Source: Planctomycetota bacterium (lineage in GTDB: Bacteria > Planctomycetota > B15-G4 > SIAN01). From it: 64,000 nt of DNA. The notes beneath the pieces were generated by a model. The model saw only the letters and a list, made by a program, of their open reading frames with translations. It was not told the DNA's origin and ran no database searches. Each line of letters opens with the position of its first letter. The first letter of the stretch is position 1. The DNA lies in assembly GCA_028289345.1 (NCBI GenBank), contig JANQQL010000017.1:60840-124839 (forward strand), read 5' to 3'. The translations under genes were made by a program, and so were the position numbers. Shown here piece by piece: positions 35,656 to 43,789 of the stretch.

Positions 35656-36187
35656 GGATGGCCTTTCTACGGGACGTTCGCGAGCTGTTGTCAATCCTGG
35701 TTTCGCCACAAGAACTCGAGACAGCCTCGTGAAACGGATTGGACACTCCGTGGTCCGGTCGTTGATTTGTTTCTCGGTTAGGTGATTAGGTGAGCCGACT
35801 CGTCGATGGGTTGGTGGTCGATCGGACTGCTTCGTACTGTGCGGTGTTGGTGAGTTGGTCTGTTCGAGAAGGGTGGTTCACCGAGTGTGGTGCAGCTCGT
35901 TTCCCCAAGAACGGTGCGGAATGGGGCGGGGCCTGGGGAGCCGCCGTTCGCTCTTGTTGCGAGCGGAGTGCGACTCGTTCGGCGCCATCCCATTGCAAAG
36001 CACAGCTCTTGTTGCTGGTCTCCCTGTGCCCGGCTGCCACTGTTCGACAAGAGCCCGTGCCTATGCACGGATGCCTGCCGAGAGCGACAACCTCGGTGGG
36101 TGGATTCCAGTTCGCCGACAACTCCGGCGAAACGGGTGTTTACTTGTCACCACATCTCGGGAACCAAAAGGAGCCACGCGAGGTGGT
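35656..36187. other. Non-coding stretch between the tRNA-like element and the SPFH gene, 532 bp
   Basis: Read on the minus strand it follows the rtcB-rtcA-tRNA-like series. I support no protein. Several short stem-loops can be drawn, for example CCGTGC/GCACGG around CTAT at 36055-36070 and CACAG (36001-36005)/CTGTG (36024-36028). It could contain the tail of a non-coding RNA; this is speculative. Confidence 0.35.
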
Positions 36188-36257
36188 CAAGGGGAGGAGG
36201 ACTCGAACCTCCATCAGGCGATTCAAAATCGCTGCTCTACCATTGAGCGATCCCAGC
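36188..36257 (-). tRNA. tRNA-Gln(TTG)-like element, degenerate
   Basis: On the minus strand a tRNA-Gln pattern is clear. Positions 8-9 are TC as in bacterial tRNA-Gln. The D-arm is GCTC/GAGC with an AATGGTA loop, the anticodon loop is TTTTGAA (anticodon TTG), and the T-arm is GGAGG/CCTCC around TTCGAGT. Two features are abnormal. The anticodon stem has only four pairs (GCGA/TCGC), one pair lost symmetrically, and the acceptor arms GCTGGGA and TCCCCTT pair at only four of seven positions. The length is 70 nt including the discriminator G; no CCA is encoded in register. A scanner may call it tRNA or pseudo-tRNA. It lies 101 bp after rtcA on the same strand and may be a tRNA mimic or relic transcribed with the RNA-repair operon. 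Confidence 0.62.
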
Positions 36258-36358
36258 CAGCGCCGAGGCTTTCGAAGCCGTGACGCGGGACCCACGGAAC
36301 CGATCGGAAGTCCGAGGCTCGTGAGCCGCCGGCGCCCCGGCGCGCGAGTTGATTTCGT

Positions 36359-37447
36359 TCAGAGGTGATCATTGTCATGGGCCCCCTCGGTTTCCCTCGA
36401 GGGAGCCGATTCTTGGAGTCGAGCGGGTTCTGCAGTTGCGACGGTCACTTGCCAGCGCCCGTCTCCGAGTTCACTCAGCACGATGGGTTTGTCCAGGAAC
36501 CGTCCGATCGTGTGCATGTTGGTTCGCAGATGGGAGGACGGAGTGCCGGTGACAAAGCGTCCACCGCCCAGCAACGCCATCGGCAGGAGAAGCTGATCTG
36601 CGAGGTGTTCTCCGATCGGGGCTTCCTGGTTCAGATACGCACGGGCCGCACGGGCTGCGTCGTTCGCGACCCGTTCCGCCGACACGTGACGGCGTCCAAA
36701 AGCGGTGATGGTTTCAGTCACGTGTTCATACTCCAACAGGGCTGAGACGGTGTTTCCCGGCCCAATGCCTTCCACCAACTCCACGCTTACTGCTTCGCTC
36801 GGCCAGCCGAGCTGCTTGGCGAGAACGGTCCGTTCCCGACCTGCAATCGCCTTCCCGAGGTTGCAGAGCGTGATCAAGCCTCGATGTCGAAGCTTTTCCC
36901 CGCGCTCGGTCAGCGAGAGGGGCGTCGCCGACTGCGGAGGAGTGAGCGTGAAGCGGATCTCTCCTCCTCCCGCTGGAAAGAACCCGGGTTGCACTAGCTC
37001 GCCTTCGATGGACACCCCCAGCCGCCGCAGCTGCGGCAGGAAGGAGTGTTGCAGGAACTCGAACGGGGGTGCCATGGGATTGTGGGTTCCCCCGCGAAGG
37101 GTCACGGTCGACTTCCCGGAAGCCTTCATGAGCGGCGGAAGAAGGGTCTGCAAAACCAGGGTGGTGCTCCCCGCAGTGCCGATCGAGAACTCGAAGTTCC
37201 CGGCTCGGATCGGACCGGGTTCGAAGATCAAGGTGGTGCTGTTGAGCTCGGCTCCTTCCACGCGAGCGGAGCATGCCTGGGCAGTGGCCAGGACCGCGGT
37301 CCGGTGCTGGCGCAACAGCCCCGGCTTCTTGCGTCCGGCACGAATGTTTTCCAGGCGGATCGGAGTTCCGGTTGCGGCCGAAAGCGAGAGGCTGGTGCGT
37401 AGCACCTGGCCTCCGCCTTCTCCGAAGCTTCCGTCAATGGTCAACAT
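36359..37447 (-). CDS. rtcA: RNA 3'-terminal phosphate cyclase RtcA
   Basis: A 362-aa protein from the ATG at 37447 (the open frame extends upstream into rtcB only as a shadow). The family start DGSFGEGGGQVLRTSLSLS is exact. It is followed by RAGRKKPGLLRQH, GGTHNPMAPPFEFLQ and the C-terminal nucleotide-binding GEHLADQLLLPMAL region with the nucleophile histidine in SSHLRTNMHTI. It converts RNA 3'-phosphate to 2',3'-cyclic phosphate through an adenylylated histidine. It begins 5 bp after the rtcB stop, so the two are one operon. It would prepare ends for RtcB or heal damaged tRNA and rRNA. Confidence 0.96.
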   Translation of the reverse strand: MLTIDGSFGEGGGQVLRTSLSLSAATGTPIRLENIRAGRKKPGLLRQHRTAVLATAQACSARVEGAELNSTTLIFEPGPIRAGNFEFSIGTAGSTTLVLQTLLPPLMKASGKSTVTLRGGTHNPMAPPFEFLQHSFLPQLRRLGVSIEGELVQPGFFPAGGGEIRFTLTPPQSATPLSLTERGEKLRHRGLITLCNLGKAIAGRERTVLAKQLGWPSEAVSVELVEGIGPGNTVSALLEYEHVTETITAFGRRHVSAERVANDAARAARAYLNQEAPIGEHLADQLLLPMALLGGGRFVTGTPSSHLRTNMHTIGRFLDKPIVLSELGDGRWQVTVATAEPARLQESAPSRETEGAHDNDHL

Positions 37448-37452
37448 GAGTC

Positions 37453-38673
37453 TCAGCCTTTCACGCAGACGATCTGGCGGAGCGTGTGCTCGATGTCGAC
37501 CAGGTCTGCTTGTGCTCTCATCACCGCTTCGATGTCCTTGTAGGCCATCGGGGTTTCGTCGATCACCGCTTCGTCCTTGCGGCATTCCACGTGAGCGGTG
37601 GCGCGGCGGTGGTCTTCCACGCTGTACTTTTTCTTGGCGGCGGTTCGCGACAACACTCGTCCCGCTCCGTGAGAGCAGGAGTGGAAGCTGTCGGGATTTC
37701 CCTTTCCACGCACGATGAAGCTCTTGGCACCCATGGAACCCGGGATGATCCCCCAGTCGCCCTCCGCCGCTCGCACGGCACCCTTGCGGGTCACCAGACA
37801 GTCTCGCCCGAAGTGTCTTTCCCGTTCCACATAGTTGTGGTGGCAGTTCACCACCAACGCATCCGTGCGAAACGGTTGGATCTTGGGCACGCGTCTCGCC
37901 GCATCGATGACTGCCTCCATCATGATCTGTCGATTGAGCCGCGCGAAATCCTGGGCCCAGCTCACCGCGAACACGTAGTCCTCGAAGCTCTCGGATCCTT
38001 CGCGCAAGTATGCAAGGTCCTTGTCGGGAAGGTTGTGGAAGTGCTTTCCCATGTCCTTCTTGGCCTTGTCGATGAAGATCGTGGCAATGCGATTTCCGAC
38101 TCCGCGAGAGCCCGAGTGCAGCATGAACCAAACTCGTTCTTCTTGATCCAGGCACACTTCGATGAAGTGGTTGCCGGTTCCCAGGGTGCCTAGGTGATGG
38201 ATGTTGTTGGAGTTCTTCACTCGCGGATAGCGATCTGTGATCTCTTCGAAGCCCTTGGCCAGGTGTTCCTTCCACAGGTTCCCGACGCGACGGGGAACGT
38301 CACCCCAAGCGCCGCGGTCACGACGACCTCCGTGACGGGAACGACCGTGAGGCACCGCTTGTTCGATTGCGGTTCGCAGAGGTCGCAGATCGTCAGGCAG
38401 GTCCCCGGCCGTGAGCGTGGTTTGTACGGCAGCCATGCCGCATCCAATGTCCACGCCCACGGCAGCCGGAATCACCGCTCCCACGGTCGGGACCACGCTG
38501 CCGATGGTGGCCCCGAGTCCCCAGTGCACGTCCGGCATGACGGCGAGGTGGTGATGGACGATGGGGAGTTGCGCCGTGTTCCGAAGCTGTTGCAAGGCGT
38601 TGTCGCCGACCGGGACTCCGTCGGTCCATGCGCGGATCGGGACACCTTGGGAGGGGAGCTCTTGGTAGGTCAT
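37453..38673 (-). CDS. rtcB: RNA-splicing ligase RtcB
   Basis: A 406-aa GTP-dependent 3'-5' RNA ligase of the short E. coli type. The metal site includes GVDIGCGM (Asp75, Cys78). Further family blocks are TLGTGNHFIEV, LHSGSRGVGN, VVNCHHNYVERE, EGDWGIIPGSMG and CSHGAGRVLSR, the last holding the guanylylated histidine (about residue 335). It joins a 2',3'-cyclic phosphate or 3'-phosphate to a 5'-OH, for example in cleaved tRNA. It is first in the rtcB-rtcA operon, opposite rtcR. A sigma-54-like promoter about 165 bp upstream and a strong stem-loop in the leader suggest induction by RtcR. RtcR in other bacteria responds to RNA damage. Confidence 0.97.
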   Translation of the reverse strand: MTYQELPSQGVPIRAWTDGVPVGDNALQQLRNTAQLPIVHHHLAVMPDVHWGLGATIGSVVPTVGAVIPAAVGVDIGCGMAAVQTTLTAGDLPDDLRPLRTAIEQAVPHGRSRHGGRRDRGAWGDVPRRVGNLWKEHLAKGFEEITDRYPRVKNSNNIHHLGTLGTGNHFIEVCLDQEERVWFMLHSGSRGVGNRIATIFIDKAKKDMGKHFHNLPDKDLAYLREGSESFEDYVFAVSWAQDFARLNRQIMMEAVIDAARRVPKIQPFRTDALVVNCHHNYVERERHFGRDCLVTRKGAVRAAEGDWGIIPGSMGAKSFIVRGKGNPDSFHSCSHGAGRVLSRTAAKKKYSVEDHRRATAHVECRKDEAVIDETPMAYKDIEAVMRAQADLVDIEHTLRQIVCVKG

Positions 38674-38721
38674 GGGTTCTCTCAGTTCGGTGGGGAGGGA
38701 GGTCGTTTCGCTCAGCCCCGT

Positions 38722-38776
38722 GGCCCCCGACTTCGTTCGTTGCGGTTCTCAGGAACGGCACGCGAAGTCGGGGGCC
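38722..38776 (-). promoter_or_regulatory. Strong stem-loop in the rtcBA leader
   Basis: GGCCCCCGACTTCG (38722-38735) and CGAAGTCGGGGGCC (38763-38776) form a perfect 14-bp GC-rich stem around a 27-nt loop that contains a small internal hairpin (GTTC/GAAC). It would be transcribed from the sigma-54 promoter and lies 49 bp upstream of the rtcB start codon. It has no T-run after it on the minus strand, so a leader RNA element is more likely than a terminator. It might stabilise the mRNA, attenuate it or bind a protein. Confidence 0.7.
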
Positions 38777-38838
38777 CTGCGGAGGTCGAGTTTCTCTCGC
38801 CGACAGCTCGGTTCGAGTTGCTCAACCGGGAGATCCCA

Positions 38839-38856
38839 ATGCTCATGGCGTGCCAA
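38839..38856 (-). promoter_or_regulatory. Predicted sigma-54 promoter of rtcBA
   Basis: On the minus strand the sequence TTGGCACGCCATGAGCAT shows the -24 element TTGGCACG perfectly and the essential GC of the -12 element with exactly ten bases between GG and GC. The -12 box is otherwise weak (GAGCA against TTGCA). This fits control by RtcR, a sigma-54 activator encoded divergently 138 bp away. Transcription would begin near 38829, giving a leader of about 155 nt. Confidence 0.72.
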
Positions 38857-38950
38857 ACTGTTCGGAGGCCGCTCGAATTTCTCGTAAGTTGTTTTTCAGA
38901 AGCTGGTTGTGTCGGCCTCGATTGAGGGATTTGGGGAAGGAGTGAGTTTG

Positions 38951-38969
38951 TCGATATTAGAAATATCGA
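38951..38969. promoter_or_regulatory. Perfect inverted repeat upstream of rtcR
   Basis: TCGATATT (38951-38958) and AATATCGA (38962-38969) are perfect 8-bp arms around AGA, in an AT-rich patch that ends 25 bp before the rtcR start codon. It could be an operator, an enhancer site for the RtcR hexamer or a leader hairpin. Confidence 0.55.
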
Positions 38970-38994
38970 TAGCTATCTCTATTCTTGGCGAGTC

Positions 38995-40611
38995 ATGGGC
39001 AGGCGCACTGTGGTCATTGGGCTGGTGGGGACCAAGCTGGACATTGGCGGCAAGCGCCGCTGGGACCGGTGGAGGCCGACGGTCAGCCTTTGCCAGCACG
39101 AAGACTTGGTGGTCGACCGGCTCGAGCTGCTCGCCAGCCGTTCGTCCGGTCGGCTTGTGGCACAGCTGGCCCAGGACATTCGCCGAGTGTCGCCGGAGAC
39201 CGAGGTGCGTCCCCATCGGGTGGAGTTCGACGACCCCTGGGACTTTGCCGAGGTGTACGGCACGCTGCACGACTTCGCCCGCGGCTACTCGTTCCGGGAA
39301 GACTCGGAAGACTACTTGGTCCACATGACGACCGGCACCCATGTGGCGCAGATCTGTCTGTTCCTGTTGACCGAGTCCCGTCACTTTCCAGCCCGGTTGA
39401 TTCAAAGCTCTCCGCCCATCGAAGAGGACAGTGCCGGCCGCTATGCGGTGATCGATCTGGACCTGTCGCGCTACGACCGCCTCGCGGAGCGCTTCGCCGC
39501 CGAAAAACGGTCTGCCGTGTCGTTCCTTAAGGCCGGGATCGAAACTCGAAACGCGGCTTTCAACCATTTGATGGAAGAGATCGAAGTCGTGGCGCTGCAC
39601 TCTCCCGAGCCGTTGTTGCTGACCGGGGCCACCGGGGTTGGCAAGACCAACCTGGCGAGGCGCATCTACGAACTCAAGAGCCAGCGGCGATTGGTGACTG
39701 GCGCCTTCGTCGAAGTGAACTGTGCCACCCTGCGCGGCGACGCGGCGATGTCAGCACTGTTCGGCCACAAGAAGGGAGCCTTCACCGGAGCGGTGTCGGA
39801 TCGCACCGGTCTCCTTGGCACCGCCCATGAGGGGCTCCTGTTCTTGGACGAGATCGCCAATCTCGGGTTGGACGAGCAGGCGATGTTGTTGCGGGCCCTG
39901 GAGGAGAAGACCTTCCTACCGGTCGGATCCGATCAGCCCGTGCGCAGCGATTTCGGCCTCATCGCTGGGACCAACGAGAATCTGGATGTTGCGGTGGCGG
40001 AGGGGCGCTTCCGCGAAGACCTGTTGGCTCGACTCGACACCTGGAGCTTTCGGGTGCCGTCTCTGAAAGACCGGCGCGAGGACCTGGAGCCGAACCTGAC
40101 TTATGAGCTGAGTCGCTGGACCGAGCGCACCGGCCGGCGAGTCAGTTTCAACAAGGAAGCGCGGCGACGGTTTCTCGAATTCGCCATGGCACCGGACAGT
40201 CCCTGGCATGGCAACTTCCGGGATCTGAACGCGGCAGTGTTGCGCATGGCGACCTTTGCCGCGGGCGGGCGAATTCAGGAAGCTCACGTGGCTGCGGAGA
40301 TCCAACGCTTGAAATCTCGTTGGCAGGGGAGGCGACCACGATCGCAGTCGAGTGCTCGCGTGGAAGCGGTCCTTGGAAAGGACGCTGGATCCGATCTCGA
40401 TCGTTTCGTGGCGGTGCAGCTCGAAGACGTTCTCGCGGTGTGTGAGGAGGCCCGGAGCTTGTCGGAGGCGGGTCGTCGGTTGTTTGCCGCGTCCCGTGAA
40501 AAGAAGCGGTCGTCGAACGATGCGGATCGTTTGGCGAAGTACCTCGCCAAGTTCGACCTAACGTTCTCCGTGGTTCAGGAGCGTCTCCGCCAGCACTTGG
40601 CCACTCCGTAA
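38995..40611 (+). CDS. rtcR: Sigma-54-dependent transcriptional regulator RtcR (CARF domain)
   Basis: A 538-aa protein, the usual RtcR length. The N-terminal about 185 residues are the RtcR-type CARF (Rossmann-like) ligand domain (VVIGLVGTKLD, TVSLCQHEDLVVDRLELL, YLVHMTTGTHVAQICLFLL). The central AAA+ domain has Walker A GATGVGKTN (about 212-220), the sigma-54 contact loop GAFTGA (about 261-266) and Walker B LLFLDEIANL. The C-terminal region (about 450-538) holds a helix-turn-helix-like segment (DVLAVCEEARSLSEAGRRLF). The CARF domain is believed to sense a nucleotide or RNA-end ligand produced by RNA damage and to release the AAA+ ring to open sigma-54 promoters. It is divergent from rtcBA, its expected target. 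No clear Shine-Dalgarno precedes the ATG. Confidence 0.95.
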   Translation: MGRRTVVIGLVGTKLDIGGKRRWDRWRPTVSLCQHEDLVVDRLELLASRSSGRLVAQLAQDIRRVSPETEVRPHRVEFDDPWDFAEVYGTLHDFARGYSFREDSEDYLVHMTTGTHVAQICLFLLTESRHFPARLIQSSPPIEEDSAGRYAVIDLDLSRYDRLAERFAAEKRSAVSFLKAGIETRNAAFNHLMEEIEVVALHSPEPLLLTGATGVGKTNLARRIYELKSQRRLVTGAFVEVNCATLRGDAAMSALFGHKKGAFTGAVSDRTGLLGTAHEGLLFLDEIANLGLDEQAMLLRALEEKTFLPVGSDQPVRSDFGLIAGTNENLDVAVAEGRFREDLLARLDTWSFRVPSLKDRREDLEPNLTYELSRWTERTGRRVSFNKEARRRFLEFAMAPDSPWHGNFRDLNAAVLRMATFAAGGRIQEAHVAAEIQRLKSRWQGRRPRSQSSARVEAVLGKDAGSDLDRFVAVQLEDVLAVCEEARSLSEAGRRLFAASREKKRSSNDADRLAKYLAKFDLTFSVVQERLRQHLATP

Positions 40612-40823
40612 AGAGACATGGCCAGCCAAAAGGCCTCCATCAGGAAGGCCGAAGGATTGAACTCGACTCCCAGGGAGATCAGGATCATCGTTGCGCCCGC
40701 CGCGTTTCCCACGGAGTAGGCCATTCGCGACGAATCGATCTTTTCGAGTTGGTGGAGAGCGTAGCACCCCGCGATGAGGAGCACGCCCGCGAAGCCGATG
40801 AGGTCGTGGAGCTCGAGGTTCAC
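40575..40823 (-). CDS. Small integral membrane protein (CBU_0592-like), 82 aa
   Basis: Three hydrophobic helices are visible (LIGFAGVLLIAGCYAL, NAAGATMILISLGV, AFLMEAFWLAMSLYGV), with HQLEKIDSSRMAYSVGN between the first two, a pattern I associate with the CBU_0592 family of small membrane proteins of unknown function. The start is GTG at 40823, overlapping the stop of the DinB-like gene by four bases (GTGA), so translation is probably coupled. Its 3' end overlaps the end of rtcR antisense by 37 bp. Confidence 0.75.
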   Translation of the reverse strand: MNLELHDLIGFAGVLLIAGCYALHQLEKIDSSRMAYSVGNAAGATMILISLGVEFNPSAFLMEAFWLAMSLYGVAKCWRRRS

Positions 40824-41356
40824 CGGCGCTTCAAGTATCGCTCTTGAATCACCTTGCGGTGGTGGAGTTCATGGCCGGCGATGATCCACAGCATGGCACG
40901 GACCGTGAAGTGGCAATCCGAGGCCACGCCGGTTCGGGTGAGTGCTGCGTCCGACAGCTGTTCGAACATCGTGATGTTCGCGCTGCGTAGGTAGCGGAAC
41001 TCGGCGCGGAGAGAGTCCATCTTCAAAGTCGAGGAATCGACGCCGGAAACCAGCTGGTCCTGGTCGATGCCGGGCAGCGGCGTCTCGTCCCCTCGAGCGA
41101 ACCGGAGCGCTCGGTTGGTGAACACCCACTCCCCGTCGATGACGTGGCGAACGACTTCCCCAAGCGTCCACTTGCCCTCCTCGTAGCGAAAGTGGGTCTG
41201 TTCGTCGCTCGCCTCCGCGAGGACCGCATCGGTGGCGTCCATCTGCTGACGCAGCATCACCAGGATGTCCCCGTCGGGCACCTGGTTGATGTAGGTGCTG
41301 TAGTACTCGGCGTATTCGCTTTGGGTCGGACGTCGCCAGGCGGGGGAGGTGGTCAT
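40820..41356 (-). CDS. DinB-like metal-dependent hydrolase family protein
   Basis: A 178-aa four-helix-bundle protein of the DinB/YfiT-like superfamily. Metal-ligand histidines are in VVRHVIDGEW and in GHELHHRKVIQERYL near the C-terminus. EGKWTLGEVVRHV is the typical family block. AAGGAG lies before the ATG at 41356; the frame extends to 41542 without family similarity. Members act in thiol-dependent or detoxification chemistry, but no substrate can be given. It is coupled to the small membrane protein downstream by a four-base GTGA overlap. Confidence 0.9.
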   Translation of the reverse strand: MTTSPAWRRPTQSEYAEYYSTYINQVPDGDILVMLRQQMDATDAVLAEASDEQTHFRYEEGKWTLGEVVRHVIDGEWVFTNRALRFARGDETPLPGIDQDQLVSGVDSSTLKMDSLRAEFRYLRSANITMFEQLSDAALTRTGVASDCHFTVRAMLWIIAGHELHHRKVIQERYLKRR

Positions 41357-41727
41357 GGAATCGTCTCCTTGTGAGGGCTCCCGGGAGTATTGCGGATCCG
41401 AGGGAGTTCTCAAACCACAAGCCTGCAGTTGTGGGCGACGGCAAGCCAACGTTGGCCAGTCCGTTGGTTCGCAGGTCGCCAGAAGCTGCGGATGGCCGAA
41501 CGAGGGATCAGCGTCGCCGAAGGATCTCTTTGGCAGGTTCACTCATCGACATTTTCAACGGGGGCCTCTTCCAGGTTGTCGAGTCGCACGCGCCGGAAGT
41601 TCGCCAAGCCCCGTTGCTTCTCGGAAACACAGGGCGAACTTGTCGCTCCGGTCGGAGTTCACGTACCTCCATCCGCGCCGTGCGGCCCGCAGCGAGACGA
41701 GGATGCCGGCCGCACACCGAAGAAGGT
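41357..41727. other. Intergenic region, 371 bp
   Basis: It lies between the MFS transporter stop and the DinB-like start on the same strand. No gene is supported; open frames here look like Arg/Ser-rich shadows. Confidence 0.4.
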
Positions 41728-42978
41728 TCAAGCTTGCTCGGGCGCCGGGAGCACCCGAAGCAGTCCCCATCCGATGACGAGCACGGCAACCACGGTCCAG
41801 AACACCGCCGCCAATCCCGCCCGGTCCGCAATGTTGCCCACCACGGGCATGGCCAGCGCGAATGCCAGGGAAGAAAGCTGATTCTGAAGCGACAAGGTGG
41901 TGGCGCGCTGGCGGGAGTCCATGACGCGATTGAACGCCGCGACGAAAATGGGCTTGCGGGCGTTCTGCAGCGCGGTCAACGCAATGAAGAGACCGAGTCC
42001 CAGAAAGTACCAGTGCTCCAGTTGCTGCCCGCACCAAGCGATCCCGAGGCAGCCGAACAAGGCGATCAAGTAGGAAACATTGAGCGCGCGCAGAGCTCCT
42101 CCCAGAGCAGCTTCCATCCGGTGTCCAAGCCGAGCGGCGACGCCACCAATGCTCTCGCGGGTTGCTTCGTGGATTCCCATCCAGACCGGGCCGGTGGTGT
42201 TCGATGCGCCGCGAGCCACCACGGGAACGCCAAGCTCTTTCAGTCCGCTGGCTAGGTAGGCCTGCACGTAGTACTTCAGGAGGAGCTTGGAAGCGGCCTC
42301 GAACAGGAGGGACTGCACGAGGAGGTAGGCAATGCCGGGCTTTCGAAACATCGACCGAAGATCGGCGCTTCGCCACCAGGGGCGCCGGGACTTCTTGTCT
42401 CGGCTTTGCTCTCCCTCGAGGCTTCGCGGATAGCTCAGCATCAAACCGAACGCCAGAAGCGAGCTGGCCGCGCTGGCCCACAGCAATGGACGGAAATCGT
42501 GAAACGCGAACAGGAGGAGTCCGCCGACAAGCGCGGAGGAGCCGGCGCTGTACTTGGAGAATGATCGGGCCAGTCCAATCACCCGAGTGGCCTTGTCCCC
42601 CTCCCCCCGTTGGTCCAGCCAATCCAGAATGATTGCCTTGTGGCTGCCAGTGCGAAGAGCTTCCCCGAGCCCGAAGAAGCTTGCGGCAATGGTCAACAGC
42701 ACCGCGAGGTCGGCTCCAGCTCGTTCGCCGGCCAGTCCGTAGAAAGAAAAGGCGAACACATAGGAGATGAAGCAGGCTGCTAGGGAGCGCCGTCGCCCGA
42801 AACGGTCGGCGACCACGCCCAGAGGAACCTCCAAGAGTGAGGCGATCAGATGCTGGAGACCCAGGAGCGTCCCGGCTTCCGTGAACGACAGGCCGAGATC
42901 CCGCAGATAGAGAAGCAGGAACGGATCCGCGAAGCGCAGGTTCTTCAGGACCGAGTACGCACAGAAACGGGCGATCAT
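41728..42978 (-). CDS. MFS transporter
   Basis: A 416-aa membrane protein with about twelve hydrophobic helices and the major-facilitator loop between helices 2 and 3 (GVVADRFGRRRSLAACF, matching the G-x3-D-R-x-G-R-R motif A). A second copy of the motif style appears in the C-terminal half (NRVMDSRQRATTLSLQNQ). The central loop is charged (SLEGEQSRDKKSRRPWW). The half-length arrangement and the loop place it near drug- or sugar-efflux MFS groups, but the substrate is unknown. It is followed by no partner genes; the two small genes upstream share its strand. Confidence 0.9.
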   Translation of the reverse strand: MIARFCAYSVLKNLRFADPFLLLYLRDLGLSFTEAGTLLGLQHLIASLLEVPLGVVADRFGRRRSLAACFISYVFAFSFYGLAGERAGADLAVLLTIAASFFGLGEALRTGSHKAIILDWLDQRGEGDKATRVIGLARSFSKYSAGSSALVGGLLLFAFHDFRPLLWASAASSLLAFGLMLSYPRSLEGEQSRDKKSRRPWWRSADLRSMFRKPGIAYLLVQSLLFEAASKLLLKYYVQAYLASGLKELGVPVVARGASNTTGPVWMGIHEATRESIGGVAARLGHRMEAALGGALRALNVSYLIALFGCLGIAWCGQQLEHWYFLGLGLFIALTALQNARKPIFVAAFNRVMDSRQRATTLSLQNQLSSLAFALAMPVVGNIADRAGLAAVFWTVVAVLVIGWGLLRVLPAPEQA

Positions 42979-43016
42979 GACATCGCTGACGAGTGGGGGT
43001 GGGAGTGTGTCTCGAG

Positions 43017-43451
43017 TTAGAGAATGTCCGCTTGGATGGCGATCACCCCTTGGCCAATGGACACGGATAGGTCACGGTCCATTTCTTCGATGTTGCAGTA
43101 CTGGCCTGGCTCGTCCTCGTCCTCTTCCAGTTCCACGCCGACGTTCTCCGCCGCCTGGAACATGGCTTTCTTGATGCTGCTCTTGTCGTGCTTGTCGCAA
43201 AGAAGCACGACTTTCACCTCATCAAGCACTCGATCTTCGTCCAGAAGCGAGCATTCCACCACGCCGTTCCAGCGGCCGTCCGGGGCGTACTGGGTTTCTG
43301 CCAAAGGCAGCACGTGGGAACCGCTCAGGCGAGCTGCGGTCTTCATCCGAGTCAACGCACTGTCCCTCTTGAGTCCGACGTAGATTCCCTTCTTGTCGGT
43401 CAGCAGGCTGTGCATGATGGATTCGACAGCCTTCTCCAGTGATGCCGACAT
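43017..43451 (-). CDS. Hypothetical cytoplasmic protein, 144 aa
   Basis: A good ribosome-binding site (GGGAGGGAAC) precedes the ATG. No signal peptide or membrane helix. The sequence is alpha/beta in look (VLDEVKVVLLCDKHDKSSIKKAM) with an acidic stretch GVELEEDEDEPGQYC and a beta-rich end. I recognise no family. It lies 38 bp upstream of the MFS gene on the same strand. Confidence 0.72.
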   Translation of the reverse strand: MSASLEKAVESIMHSLLTDKKGIYVGLKRDSALTRMKTAARLSGSHVLPLAETQYAPDGRWNGVVECSLLDEDRVLDEVKVVLLCDKHDKSSIKKAMFQAAENVGVELEEDEDEPGQYCNIEEMDRDLSVSIGQGVIAIQADIL

Positions 43452-43534
43452 GATCGTTCCCTCCCGTTGTGTTGGTCCGTCGTGCTCGCATTCTCAAATG
43501 CGATGGCCGGAGCTCTGCCGAGACCGAGGCAAGG

Positions 43535-43789
43535 TCAAGGAGCTTTCCGAGGCCCCAACTCCCCCCGTTCCTCGTCCCACGAGTGACGGGGAAGTTTGGC
43601 GTCCGCGGCTTCCAGTCGCTCGCAGATCTTCGAGTCGCGGACGGCGACGTAGTTCTGCCCTTCGGACATCACCGCCTTCACTCGTCCGTCCCGGCAACCC
43701 AGCTTGTATTCCCGCATCAGATCCCGGTCCTTGGTGATGATCTTCGCTACGCGGCGGGCCGGGTAGGCAAGAGTTTGGTCATCGCTCAT
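43535..43789 (-). CDS. Hypothetical small protein, 84 aa
   Basis: A soluble, basic protein (VAKIITKDRDLMREYKLGCRD, VAVRDSKICERLEAADAKL) without recognisable domain. It is 83 bp upstream of another hypothetical gene on the same strand, so the two may be cotranscribed. Confidence 0.6.
   Translation of the reverse strand: MSDDQTLAYPARRVAKIITKDRDLMREYKLGCRDGRVKAVMSEGQNYVAVRDSKICERLEAADAKLPRHSWDEERGELGPRKAP

Noticed and set aside
36188..36257. Fully functional tRNA-Gln
   Set aside because: Only four of seven acceptor pairs form and the anticodon stem is one pair short, so normal aminoacylation looks unlikely; kept as tRNA-like.
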